Positions 23,253 to 31,663 of a DNA stretch of 41,551 nt are shown here, piece by piece. Each line of letters opens with the position of its first letter. Position 1 is the stretch's first letter. The position numbers and the translations under genes were made by a program. The notes under the pieces were generated by a model. That model saw nothing but the letters and a program-made list of their open reading frames with translations. It was not told the origin of the DNA and ran no database searches. The stretch is from a virus: IMG/VR virus record IMGVR_UViG_3300043409_001301, positions 1 through 41,551 of that record. One strand, given 5' to 3'.

Positions 23253-25403
23253 ATGGCATTGACCTTCGACGGCACCGCGTCACAGCTCGTACTGAGCGGC
23301 ACCGCTGGCGCCCATGTGACGGCTTTCCCGTTCACACTGTTCTGCTGGGTTCGAAGCGCCACGCCTCTGCAAAACGGCTTTCCGTTTGTGCTTGAGGTCA
23401 AGGCCGCAGACGCCTCGAACGGGGGGGCCAACAGCATCGGGGCATTCCTTGACACAACCAAAGCGCGGGCTTTCAGTAGCACGGGCAGCGGTGTGTCGGC
23501 TTTCAGCACCGACAATGTGGCGGCTGGTACGTGGTATCCGATGATGGTGGTCTTCAACGCGCAGTCAGGGGCTGCTGCGCGAACCGTCTATTACCGCACC
23601 GGGGCAGCGGTCTCGGACACGTCAAGCAGCACGGTCACTCCGTCGCAGATCAGCACCATTGCAATGGGCGTGCGCAGCATCCCTGCTGACAACCGGTTTA
23701 AGGGCGACGTCGCCTGCTGCGCACTGTGGAATGCTGCGCTCACGCTCTCTGACTTCCAAACGCTTGCGGGCAGTGCTGGCGGCGGTAGCGGCGGCGGTGT
23801 CGTGCCCAGCACCGTGCAGAGCGGCAGTCTGGTCGACTACTGGAGCCTGCTGACTCAGGCCAGCACGCAAACGGGTGTGAATGGCAGAGTGCTCACGGCC
23901 ACCAGCACGTCACAGGCTGGCAGCCACCCGATCACGGAGAGCGCGCCACCGAATGCCCCGACCATCGGAACAACGACGGGCATCACTTCCAGTGGCGCCA
24001 CGATCAACTGGACGGACAACAGCGGGGACGAAACCAGCTTCACGGTCCAACTCGAAACACCCAGCGGGGCCGGTAACTGGACCAATGCCACGGGCGCCAC
24101 GAACCCGACGGCCGCCAATGCGGTGAGCTTCGTCACCACCGGCTTGGCTGCATCGACGGAGCATCGGCCGCGCGTGCGTGCCACTAATGTAGTGGGTGAT
24201 TCTGCTTGGTCTACTGGGTCCGCGTTTACCACTTCTGCCGCCCCCGTCCTCACCTCTCCCACTGGCGCAGCTACAGGCAACACCACGGCAAACGCAGGCG
24301 CAACCATCGACGCGGTGAGCGGCAGCGGCTCGCGCATCATGTACGCGCTGCCTCGAGTGGGTGGCTCTCCTGCTTCGTCTGCAACGATCATTTCCACGGG
24401 CACGCAGCTTGCCGTTACCACTGCTGGCGCAAAGTCTGTGCCGCTCACAGGGCTGACGCCTGGGGCTTCGCACTCTGCCGATGTGGTTTACGTCGATGCC
24501 ACGACGGGCACGTCCAACGTGGTTACAAGCACATGGACGCAGCCCACTGCGCCCGTGCTTTCCAGCCCCACCAACACGCCTGGAAGCACCACAGCCCTGA
24601 TCGGCGCAACCACAACGGTATCTAGCGGGACGGCGTACTTCCTGGCCCGCGTGGGCGGCTCTGCGGCATCGGCAGCAACCATCATTGCGACCGGGCAGAC
24701 GTCAACCGTCACAACCACGACGCCCAGCCGCACAGTCACGGGCCTGACAGCATCGACGGCCAACAACTACGTTGACATCGTGCAAGTGTCGGGCGTCACC
24801 ACGTCAAACGTGGTCAGCACTGCGGCTTTCACGACGGCGGCATCCGGTGACACGACTGTCCCCGTACTGACCGGCTCTATCGTGATCGGCACAGTCACAA
24901 GCAGCAGCATTCAGCTTTCGTGGCCTGCTGGTTCCGATAACGTGGGTGTGACCAGCTACGAGGTGAGCAGCAACGGCGGCAGTGGCTACGTTGACGCTGG
25001 CCTTGTCCTGACCTACACCTTCCCCAGCCTGACGCCTTCCACGTCTTACGGGCTGCGAGTAAGGGCCAAAGACGCGGCTGGCAACGTCAGCACAGCACTG
25101 ACTGCAACGCAGAGCACGGCGGCGGCTTCCGGTGTCGGCTCGATCAACCTGAGCAACGCGGCGCTGTATGTGTTCAAGCGCAACAACGGCGCGGCAATCA
25201 CTAGCTCGGCGGTGACGTTCTGGGTCAGCGACGTGAGCACCGGGTCATTGATCGGCTCGGCCATCACCGGACTGTCTACCAACGTCAGCGGCGTAGTGAC
25301 TACAGCAGTCAGCAACGCCTCCATGCTGGCCGGGACAACGTACCGCCTGAATTACGAGTTCAGCAGCGGTGAGTACGGCTGCGTCAAGCTGCCAGCGGTG
25401 TGA
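23253..25403 (+). CDS. LamG + multiple Fn3 tail/decoration protein
   Basis: 716 aa. Residues 1-175 form a LamG/concanavalin-like domain (F-T-L-F-C-W-V-R-S, R-F-K-G-D-V-A-C-C-A-L-W-N-A-A-L). A Gly-rich linker then leads to several Fn3-like repeats (I-N-W-T-D-N-S-G-D-E-T-S-F, then L-S-W-P-A-G-S-D-N-V-G-V). The C-terminal 90 residues are a separate beta domain. Carbohydrate binding on the host surface is likely. Confidence 0.7.
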   Translation: MALTFDGTASQLVLSGTAGAHVTAFPFTLFCWVRSATPLQNGFPFVLEVKAADASNGGANSIGAFLDTTKARAFSSTGSGVSAFSTDNVAAGTWYPMMVVFNAQSGAAARTVYYRTGAAVSDTSSSTVTPSQISTIAMGVRSIPADNRFKGDVACCALWNAALTLSDFQTLAGSAGGGSGGGVVPSTVQSGSLVDYWSLLTQASTQTGVNGRVLTATSTSQAGSHPITESAPPNAPTIGTTTGITSSGATINWTDNSGDETSFTVQLETPSGAGNWTNATGATNPTAANAVSFVTTGLAASTEHRPRVRATNVVGDSAWSTGSAFTTSAAPVLTSPTGAATGNTTANAGATIDAVSGSGSRIMYALPRVGGSPASSATIISTGTQLAVTTAGAKSVPLTGLTPGASHSADVVYVDATTGTSNVVTSTWTQPTAPVLSSPTNTPGSTTALIGATTTVSSGTAYFLARVGGSAASAATIIATGQTSTVTTTTPSRTVTGLTASTANNYVDIVQVSGVTTSNVVSTAAFTTAASGDTTVPVLTGSIVIGTVTSSSIQLSWPAGSDNVGVTSYEVSSNGGSGYVDAGLVLTYTFPSLTPSTSYGLRVRAKDAAGNVSTALTATQSTAAASGVGSINLSNAALYVFKRNNGAAITSSAVTFWVSDVSTGSLIGSAITGLSTNVSGVVTTAVSNASMLAGTTYRLNYEFSSGEYGCVKLPAV

Positions 25404-25404
25404 C

Positions 25405-25689
25405 ATGAGCCTCCGCGCAGACACATCACCGCTGATTACCGGGGCACTGGTGGCAAGCAAGTTCGCCGGTCACGGCATCCTCGGATCGGCTGTTATCACC
25501 AGCGGCTCGCAGGGTTACGGGAGTCTCATCTCCGCTGCCTTGCCCACGTTCGATTCCGCCAAGGAATACCGCTTGCTGATCGTCAGCCTGCCCAGCACGG
25601 CCACGCTGAACGAGGACGGCAGCGGCTTTGATACGCCTCCGGGTGGAGTCGCCACGCTGCGCATGTACGAGGACGGTGTGCTGCTGTGA
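25405..25689 (+). CDS. Small beta-rich tail protein (94 aa)
   Basis: ATG 25405 directly follows the LamG/Fn3 gene; GTGA overlap with the next gene. Gly/Ser-rich strands (G-I-L-G-S-A-V-I-T-S-G-S-Q-G-Y-G) and a compact C-terminus (L-R-M-Y-E-D-G-V-L-L). It may cap or chaperone the neighbouring fiber. Not assigned to a family. Confidence 0.5.
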   Translation: MSLRADTSPLITGALVASKFAGHGILGSAVITSGSQGYGSLISAALPTFDSAKEYRLLIVSLPSTATLNEDGSGFDTPPGGVATLRMYEDGVLL

Positions 25690-27164
25690 CTGACTTCACC
25701 GTCACGTTCGATTTCGGCACGACGCAGACGGTTGATGCGAATGATGCTGTCCTGATCGCATCGCGCAGGCTCGCACGCAGGCGCACGCCACGGGCCACGA
25801 TTGAGCGGCATATCGGCTACATGCTCAAGAAGACCGAGCCCGCGCAAGAGAAGGCAGGCTTCTACCGCGAGCAGGTTCCGGGGCTTACTTTGCTGGCTAC
25901 CCTTGCAGGCCCCATTCGCGGCATGTACTGGGCAGACACCCGCTGCTTTGTTGTCGCGGGTTCTGTGTTGTATGAGCTGTCCTCATCGTTTGCAGCCACC
26001 GCAAGGGGCACGCTTGCCACTTCTACCGGCTGGGTTGAAATGGCGCACGGGCTGTTTGACTTGATGATCGTTGACGGGCAGAACGGGTACATCTTCGGCC
26101 TGGCGTCCGGTGCGTTTGCGCGCATCACGGCCCCTGCTTTCTACGGCTCGAAGCGCGTCAGCAACCTGGACGGCAAATTTCAGCTTGTCAGGCCCGACAC
26201 GCAGCAGTTCTATTGGACGACCGGCGTAGACCAGGGAGACACATACGACGCGCTGGATTTCGCAAGCGCAGAGGGTGCGCCTGACAACATCGTGGCACAT
26301 CTGGTGGATCACCGCGAACTGTGGTTCTTCGGCGTGTCGTCCACTGAAGTCTGGAGCCCGTACCCGAACGGCGAACAGGTATACGCGCGCAACAACGGCG
26401 CGGCCATTGAGGTGGGCTGCGCTGCGGCCATGACGCCCCGCAAGATCGACAACACGATTTACTGGATGGGCTACGACAAGCTAGGCCAGGGCATCGTGTG
26501 GAGCGCGGGCGGTTCAAGCGGCTACACGCCCATCCGAATCAGCACGCAGGACTTGGAAGATCAGGTTGCCAAGCTGACCGACGTATCTGGCTCCTACGCC
26601 TGGACGTACCAAGACGCGGGGCAGACTTTCTACTGCCTGCAAATCCCCGGCCTTGAATCGACCTGGGTCTATGACGCAAGCGTTCAGAAATGGCATGAGC
26701 GGGTGGACATGGACGGCGCGAACCTCAAGCGCTGGCGAGCTGACTGCCACGTCTTCGCGTTCGGTGTTCACCTGTGCGGAGACTCATCGGGCAACGTGTA
26801 CGAAATCGACCCCTATTCGTACACGAACGAGGGTGATCCGATTTACCGAGAGTGGACGACACCGCACCAAGCAGACCCGGCCCAGCGCCGGGTTTTTTAC
26901 GGCAGCGCAGTCCTCGATATGACCGTGGGCTACACCGACAGCGGAGTCGCGCCGTCAATCGAGATGCGCTACAGCAACGACGCAGGGCAAACGTGGAGCG
27001 CGTGGAGTCCTCGCAGCACCGGCAAGGTGGGCGAGTACGGCAAGCGGGTGAAGTGGGACAACCTTGGAAGTGGGCGTAATCGCGTCTTCCAGTTCCGCTG
27101 CACCGACGACTGCAAGGCGTCGATCATGGGTTTGAGTATTGACAGCAAGGCGGGACGATCATGA
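25686..27164 (+). CDS. P22 gp10-like tail hub/stabilisation protein
   Basis: 492 aa from GTG 25686. From residue 56 onward it follows the gp10 family: E-K-A-G-F-Y-R-E-Q-V-P-G-L, R-G-M-Y-W-A-D-T-R, then D-N-I-V-A-H-L-V-D-H-R-E-L-W-F-F-G and Y-W-M-G-Y-D-K. The protein closes the portal channel and carries the spikes in P22. The first 50 residues (beta strand plus R-R-L-A-R-R-R-T-P-R) look like an added segment. Confidence 0.8.
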   Translation: MTDFTVTFDFGTTQTVDANDAVLIASRRLARRRTPRATIERHIGYMLKKTEPAQEKAGFYREQVPGLTLLATLAGPIRGMYWADTRCFVVAGSVLYELSSSFAATARGTLATSTGWVEMAHGLFDLMIVDGQNGYIFGLASGAFARITAPAFYGSKRVSNLDGKFQLVRPDTQQFYWTTGVDQGDTYDALDFASAEGAPDNIVAHLVDHRELWFFGVSSTEVWSPYPNGEQVYARNNGAAIEVGCAAAMTPRKIDNTIYWMGYDKLGQGIVWSAGGSSGYTPIRISTQDLEDQVAKLTDVSGSYAWTYQDAGQTFYCLQIPGLESTWVYDASVQKWHERVDMDGANLKRWRADCHVFAFGVHLCGDSSGNVYEIDPYSYTNEGDPIYREWTTPHQADPAQRRVFYGSAVLDMTVGYTDSGVAPSIEMRYSNDAGQTWSAWSPRSTGKVGEYGKRVKWDNLGSGRNRVFQFRCTDDCKASIMGLSIDSKAGRS

Positions 27165-27745
27165 CGTGGCCATTGGCAACGAAAAACGCGATGCTCGGCG
27201 GGCAGACATTCACGGACGCCAGCCTGCACACCGCATTCCCGGGCTCCACCGGCACCAGCGAGGTGGCGGGCGGCACTCCTGCCTACGCTCGCAAGGCAAT
27301 CACCGTCAACGCGGCCTCGGGCGGCATTCGTGCGCTGAATGCGTCTGTGGCTTTCGACGTTCCTGCCAGTACCGTGCGCTGGGTTGGCTTCTGGAACGGC
27401 GCGGCATTTGTAGGAACCGCACCGAATGGCGGCGCGACTCCGAAAAACTTCATGAGCATCGCCAGCACCGACTTGGTGTATGCGGCGGCTCACGGCTGGA
27501 GCGATACCCAGAAGATCGTGTTCTACAACGGCACGCCACCGGGCGGACTGACTGAGGGCACGGTGTATTTTGTCCGAGACGCAACCACCGACACCTTCAA
27601 AGTCGCGGCCACATCTGGCGGCGTTGCCATCGACTTGACGACGGCGCCCAGCTTCGGCTGCGTGGTTTGCGCTATCACAGAGGACGTCTACGCAGTGCAA
27701 GGCACGCACACGCTCTCATCGGCCAGCATCGTATTCCCTGACTGA
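27161..27745 (+). CDS. Tail-associated structural protein (194 aa)
   Basis: ATGA overlap. Beta-rich, with V-R-W-V-G-F-W-N-G-A and G-T-V-Y-F-V-R-D-A-T-T-D-T-F-K, a pattern common in phage tail and fiber-proximal domains. Ends with F-P-D. No catalytic features. Probably part of the tail hub or spike attachment. Confidence 0.55.
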   Translation: MTWPLATKNAMLGGQTFTDASLHTAFPGSTGTSEVAGGTPAYARKAITVNAASGGIRALNASVAFDVPASTVRWVGFWNGAAFVGTAPNGGATPKNFMSIASTDLVYAAAHGWSDTQKIVFYNGTPPGGLTEGTVYFVRDATTDTFKVAATSGGVAIDLTTAPSFGCVVCAITEDVYAVQGTHTLSSASIVFPD

Positions 27746-28236
27746 TGGCCTCGACCGGCGCTGTCCTCTACCTTCGGACTTACGGGGTAGCGGCGGGCAG
27801 TGCTGCGCGCTCATCGGGCGCGGTGCTGTACATCCCCATCAGGGCAGTGTCAGGCGTCTATCAAACGGGCGTTGGCAGCACGCAAACGCGCCCGAACGAT
27901 GTGGCATGGCTTCCAAGCGCTCAGACGCCCATAGGCCGCGCAAAGCCTGACGGCACTGTCGTCATGGAGCAGGCTTGGTATCGCTTCTTCCAGCACGTTG
28001 CCGACGTGCGGCTAGGTGGGCGTGCAGCCGCATCGCTGCCCGACGTCATAACAACCGTTGAAACAACGCAGGCCGCAGCAGTGCAAAGCGGCCAACAGGT
28101 AAGCGCACTCACGCAGCAGAGCCAGGCCAACGCCGAATCGCTCAACGTGGTGCGGCAGGTGGTGGTGAACAACTCACTGACCGGTGCGGATCAGATCCCG
28201 CCCGTGGTTCTGAATCCTTACGAAAACATCCCATAG
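27745..28236 (+). CDS. Tail protein with coiled-coil end (163 aa)
   Basis: N-terminal 60 residues are beta-like; residues 95-140 form a coiled coil (V-E-T-T-Q-A-A-A-V-Q-S-G-Q-Q-V-S-A-L). The short C-terminal tail ends N-P-Y-E-N-I-P. A trimeric needle or tail-plug component is possible. Not assigned to a known family. Confidence 0.5.
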   Translation: MASTGAVLYLRTYGVAAGSAARSSGAVLYIPIRAVSGVYQTGVGSTQTRPNDVAWLPSAQTPIGRAKPDGTVVMEQAWYRFFQHVADVRLGGRAAASLPDVITTVETTQAAAVQSGQQVSALTQQSQANAESLNVVRQVVVNNSLTGADQIPPVVLNPYENIP

Positions 28237-28244
28237 GGGACGAC

Positions 28245-29186
28245 ATGGCAGACAAACGCAACGCGCTGATGGGTGAGATGCGGGCAACACCTCGCAACGC
28301 CCTGATGGGCACAGTTGCGGATGCCTTGGGCGCGGTGGATCGCTTCGCCAACATGCCAGACAAGGAAGACCCCAAGCGCAAGGCAAACGCGCTGCTGGCG
28401 TTTCTATCTAACGGCGTCGGCGTCGGTGACCTTGCTGCGACGGCTGACCGCATCAGCTACGGCCACGACCTGACGCGCGGCAAGGGCCTTGCTACGCAGA
28501 TGCTGCCCGAGACTGCGGGCGCTTTGATGGCTGCGGGCCCTGTGGCGGCGAAGTACCCAATGCAGGCTGGCAAGCTGGCAATGGGCGCGATGAACGGCGG
28601 GGCTGATGTTGCGATGGGCGCAGAGCGTGCGGCGATGGTGTGGCACGGCTCACCGCACAAGTTCGACCGCTTCGACAGCAGCAAGATCGGCACGGGCGAG
28701 GGCAAGCAGCAGCAAGGTATTGGGGCGTATCTTGCGGAAGCGCAGCCGGTGGCGCAGAAATATGCCGACAAAGAGGCGTGGAAACGCGGGATGGAGTCAG
28801 GCTATCTCTACAAAGTCGAAGTGCCGGATGAGATGCTATCGAAGATGGCAAATCACGATTTGCCGCTAGCGAGTCAGCCGCAAGCCGTGCGCGATGCAAT
28901 CGGCCCGATGCTGGGCGATTCAGAACGCCAAGCACTGCGCGACTATCACGGGTGGGAAGACCCGCAGCATGCTCCATTCGCGGCAGTAATGGATGCGCTA
29001 GAAATCGCACGCGGGAACAATCGCGCGGCTACATCCGATGTGTTGAAGCGCGCAGGCATCCCCGGTATCCGCTACCTAGACGGCGGATCACGCGGCGCAG
29101 GCACTGGCACAAGCAATTTCGTGGTCTTCCCCGGCGAAGAAAACGCGCTGCAAATTCTTGAGCGCAACGGTCAGAAGTTGAGGTAA
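28245..29186 (+). CDS. Virion protein with ADP-ribosyltransferase-like domain
   Basis: 313 aa. The first 130 residues are helical with two N-A-L-M motifs. From residue 132 an ART-like domain begins: V-W-H-G-S-P-H-K-F-D-R-F-D, G-I-G-A-Y-L-A-E (158-165), L-Y-K-V-E-V-P-D-E, then G-I-P-G-I-R-Y-L-D-G-G-S-R and T-S-N-F-V-V-F near the end. The H...Y...E order is that of ART toxins and phage-ejected ARTs. Its place beside ejection proteins suggests it enters the host cell with the DNA and modifies a target. Confidence 0.7.
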   Translation: MADKRNALMGEMRATPRNALMGTVADALGAVDRFANMPDKEDPKRKANALLAFLSNGVGVGDLAATADRISYGHDLTRGKGLATQMLPETAGALMAAGPVAAKYPMQAGKLAMGAMNGGADVAMGAERAAMVWHGSPHKFDRFDSSKIGTGEGKQQQGIGAYLAEAQPVAQKYADKEAWKRGMESGYLYKVEVPDEMLSKMANHDLPLASQPQAVRDAIGPMLGDSERQALRDYHGWEDPQHAPFAAVMDALEIARGNNRAATSDVLKRAGIPGIRYLDGGSRGAGTGTSNFVVFPGEENALQILERNGQKLR

Positions 29187-29190
29187 CGAC

Positions 29191-30414
29191 ATGGCAAAGA
29201 ACGCACTGATGACGCAGCAGATTGACCCGCGATATAGCCGGTTCTTTCGCCCTCAAGAAGTTGGCCAGGACATGGCAACGCAAGGCAACGGCGACGGCAG
29301 CGGGTTCATGGGTTCGCTGTCTACCCTTCCCGGCGCAGAGGCCTACATGACGCCCTACACCGGCACGGGTGACGCCATGAGCGGCGGCGGGATTGATGCT
29401 GATGCGCTGTATCGCTACCTGCAAGAGCGCGGCTACACCCTGAACGAATCTCAAACCGGCCCGCAGATTGCAGAGCGCTACCTGACAGACGCAAGCGGCG
29501 CAGACGTTGGCACGCGTGAGCAAGTCGACTACGGCGACGAGAACTTCTGGACTGCTGCGCAGTTGGCAACTGCCTTGGTGGGCGGTGCTACTGCAAGCTG
29601 GGCCAACGCTGGCAACGGAATCGGCGGGGCGGCAGCGGCTACTGAGGGCACAGCGCCATACGTCATGAGCAGCGCAGACAAGGCCGCGCTGTTTGGCGCA
29701 GAGGGCTACGGCGCGGGCATGACGGGCGCAGAGACGGCGGCTTATGCAACCGGCGCAGGCACAACGGCGGGAAACACGATGAGCAGCAAAGCAGGCACCA
29801 GCCTTGCCGACTTCTTCTCTGGCAACGGCAGCATGAACGATTACCTCCGCGCTGGCCAGGGCCTGTATGGGCTGTACAGCCAGAACAAGGCCACAGACGC
29901 AGCGCAGCAGGGCAACCAGCAGCAGATGGACTTGATGCAGCGGATGTACGACCAGAACCGCGCAGACAACCAGCCGTTGCTTGACTTGCGCAATTCCGTC
30001 TTGCCGCAAATCAACAGCCTGCTCAAAGACCCCAGCAGCATCACCCAGCAGCCCGGCTATCAGTTCCAGTTGAAGCAGGGCCAGAACCAACTGAACAACC
30101 GGGCAGCGGCAAGCGGCAACTACTACAGCGGCGCACAGATGAAGGCCGCACAGCAGTACGGGCAGGACTACGCCGGGACCAAGCTCGACCAGTCGCTCAA
30201 CCGGCTCATGGGCGTGGCCACGGGAACCCAAGTAGGCGGGCAGAACAACCAGGCCAACAACAACCAGTTCGCGGTGAGCGGCGGAAACGCGCTACAGCAG
30301 GGCGGCAACATTCGCGCGGGCGGTTACCTGGGCCAGTACAACACCGTCAACAACGGCGTGAACAACTGGATGCAGGATCAATACGACCGCAAATATTGGG
30401 GAGGCGGAGGCTGA
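29191..30414 (+). CDS. DNA ejection protein (P22 gp7-like)
   Basis: 407 aa, Gly/Ala/Gln-rich. The segment Q-Q-P-G-Y-Q-F-Q-L-K-Q-G-Q-N-Q-L-N followed by Y-Y-S-G-A-Q-M-K-A-A is the signature of podovirus DNA-transfer proteins. N-terminal M-A-K-N-A-L-M resembles neighbouring ejection proteins. It would be carried inside the head and help form the trans-envelope conduit. Confidence 0.75.
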   Translation: MAKNALMTQQIDPRYSRFFRPQEVGQDMATQGNGDGSGFMGSLSTLPGAEAYMTPYTGTGDAMSGGGIDADALYRYLQERGYTLNESQTGPQIAERYLTDASGADVGTREQVDYGDENFWTAAQLATALVGGATASWANAGNGIGGAAAATEGTAPYVMSSADKAALFGAEGYGAGMTGAETAAYATGAGTTAGNTMSSKAGTSLADFFSGNGSMNDYLRAGQGLYGLYSQNKATDAAQQGNQQQMDLMQRMYDQNRADNQPLLDLRNSVLPQINSLLKDPSSITQQPGYQFQLKQGQNQLNNRAAASGNYYSGAQMKAAQQYGQDYAGTKLDQSLNRLMGVATGTQVGGQNNQANNNQFAVSGGNALQQGGNIRAGGYLGQYNTVNNGVNNWMQDQYDRKYWGGGG

Positions 30415-30415
30415 C

Positions 30416-31663
30416 ATGGGCATCGAAAACCTACTCGCGCAGGGCGTGCAGATTCGCCCCGCAGGCATGGAGCGCAACGCGCTGATGCAGGCGGCTGAAT
30501 TCAAGGACCGCCAGCAGCGCAATGCTCTGTTGCAGATGCAGATGCAGGACGTGAGCCAGCAGCGGCAACTGGCGATTGAGCAGGCTCGGCAACAGGCGGC
30601 GCAGCAGGCGCGCATGGAGCAGTTTCGGCAGTCGATCCCATCGCCACAGATGCAGGCCAGCCAGCAGGCTCTAGCGGGCGGCGGCGGGCCGACGATGGCG
30701 AACGCGCAGCGCATGCAGCCGGTTGACCCGCGCATGCAGATGCTGCACGGTGCCATGCAGGCGGGCATGGGGACGCCTATGGACTACATCAAAGAGGCGA
30801 TGCCTGCGCCAGAGAAGCCCACACAGAAAGTGGTCGGTGATGCTTTGCTAGAGGTGGGGCCTAGTGGTGTTCGAGAGCTTTACAAGAGCGCGGCCAAAGA
30901 GCCAGAAGAAGTGCGGCTGCTGAAATCGGTTTACGGAGACGGAACGCCGGAATACCAGCAGGCGCTGCGCATGCTGGCGCAGAAGAAAACCACGCACGCT
31001 CCGGCAGCAATGGCAATTTCATATGGCTCGCCGGTGCCTGTGGTTGGCGCGGACGGAACCATCAACTACGCGCAACCAGGGAATCGTCCAGGCGCGCAGC
31101 CGCAAATCATGGCAGGCCCTGACGGCAAGCCCCTGCAAAAGCCCGGCGAGGCAGACAAGCCGCTAACCGAAGGACAGGCGAAAGCGGTGGCGTTTGCTTC
31201 GCGCATGGAGTCAGCCGACAAGGTTATGACCGACTTGTCCAGCAAGGGGCTGAACAAAACAATCCCGGGCGGCATGGGCAACAACTTGGTCGGCTCAGCG
31301 ATCACTGCAATGGCGCCAGCAGACCAGCAGCGACTGATGCAGGCAAAGCGCAACTTCATCAACGCTGTGTTGCGGCGCGAGTCTGGTGCTGTGATCAACC
31401 CAGACGAGTTTGCAAACGCCGAACGTCAATACTTCCCGCAACCCGGCGAGGGTTCCGAAGTAATCGCGCAGAAAGCACGAGAGCGGCGCGTAGCGATTGA
31501 GGGCATGCGGGCCGACGTGCCGAAGGGCAAGCAATCCGAAGTTGACCGCATTGCGGGCGCTGGTGCCAGTGCGCCAACTGGCGCGGCTGTACAGACGGCG
31601 ACTAACCCAAAGACCGGCGAGAAACTTCAGTTGGTCAACGGTCAGTGGGTGCCAGCAAAATGA
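30416..31663 (+). CDS. Ejection protein 2 (415 aa)
   Basis: N-terminal R-N-A-L-M-Q-A-A-E-F is followed by a long Gln-rich coiled coil. The central domain (A-F-A-S-R-M-E-S-A-D-K-V-M, V-L-R-R-E-S-G-A-V-I-N-P-D-E-F) is a conserved feature of podovirus internal proteins. It ends with a W-V-P-A-K tail. Overlaps the next gene by ATGA. Acts during DNA ejection; no lytic enzyme motif seen. Confidence 0.7.
   Translation: MGIENLLAQGVQIRPAGMERNALMQAAEFKDRQQRNALLQMQMQDVSQQRQLAIEQARQQAAQQARMEQFRQSIPSPQMQASQQALAGGGGPTMANAQRMQPVDPRMQMLHGAMQAGMGTPMDYIKEAMPAPEKPTQKVVGDALLEVGPSGVRELYKSAAKEPEEVRLLKSVYGDGTPEYQQALRMLAQKKTTHAPAAMAISYGSPVPVVGADGTINYAQPGNRPGAQPQIMAGPDGKPLQKPGEADKPLTEGQAKAVAFASRMESADKVMTDLSSKGLNKTIPGGMGNNLVGSAITAMAPADQQRLMQAKRNFINAVLRRESGAVINPDEFANAERQYFPQPGEGSEVIAQKARERRVAIEGMRADVPKGKQSEVDRIAGAGASAPTGAAVQTATNPKTGEKLQLVNGQWVPAK

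Noticed and set aside
29029-30231. 400-aa reverse-strand ORF over the ejection gene
   Set aside because: Antisense to a well-supported gene; Cys/Val/Arg-rich shadow without domains.
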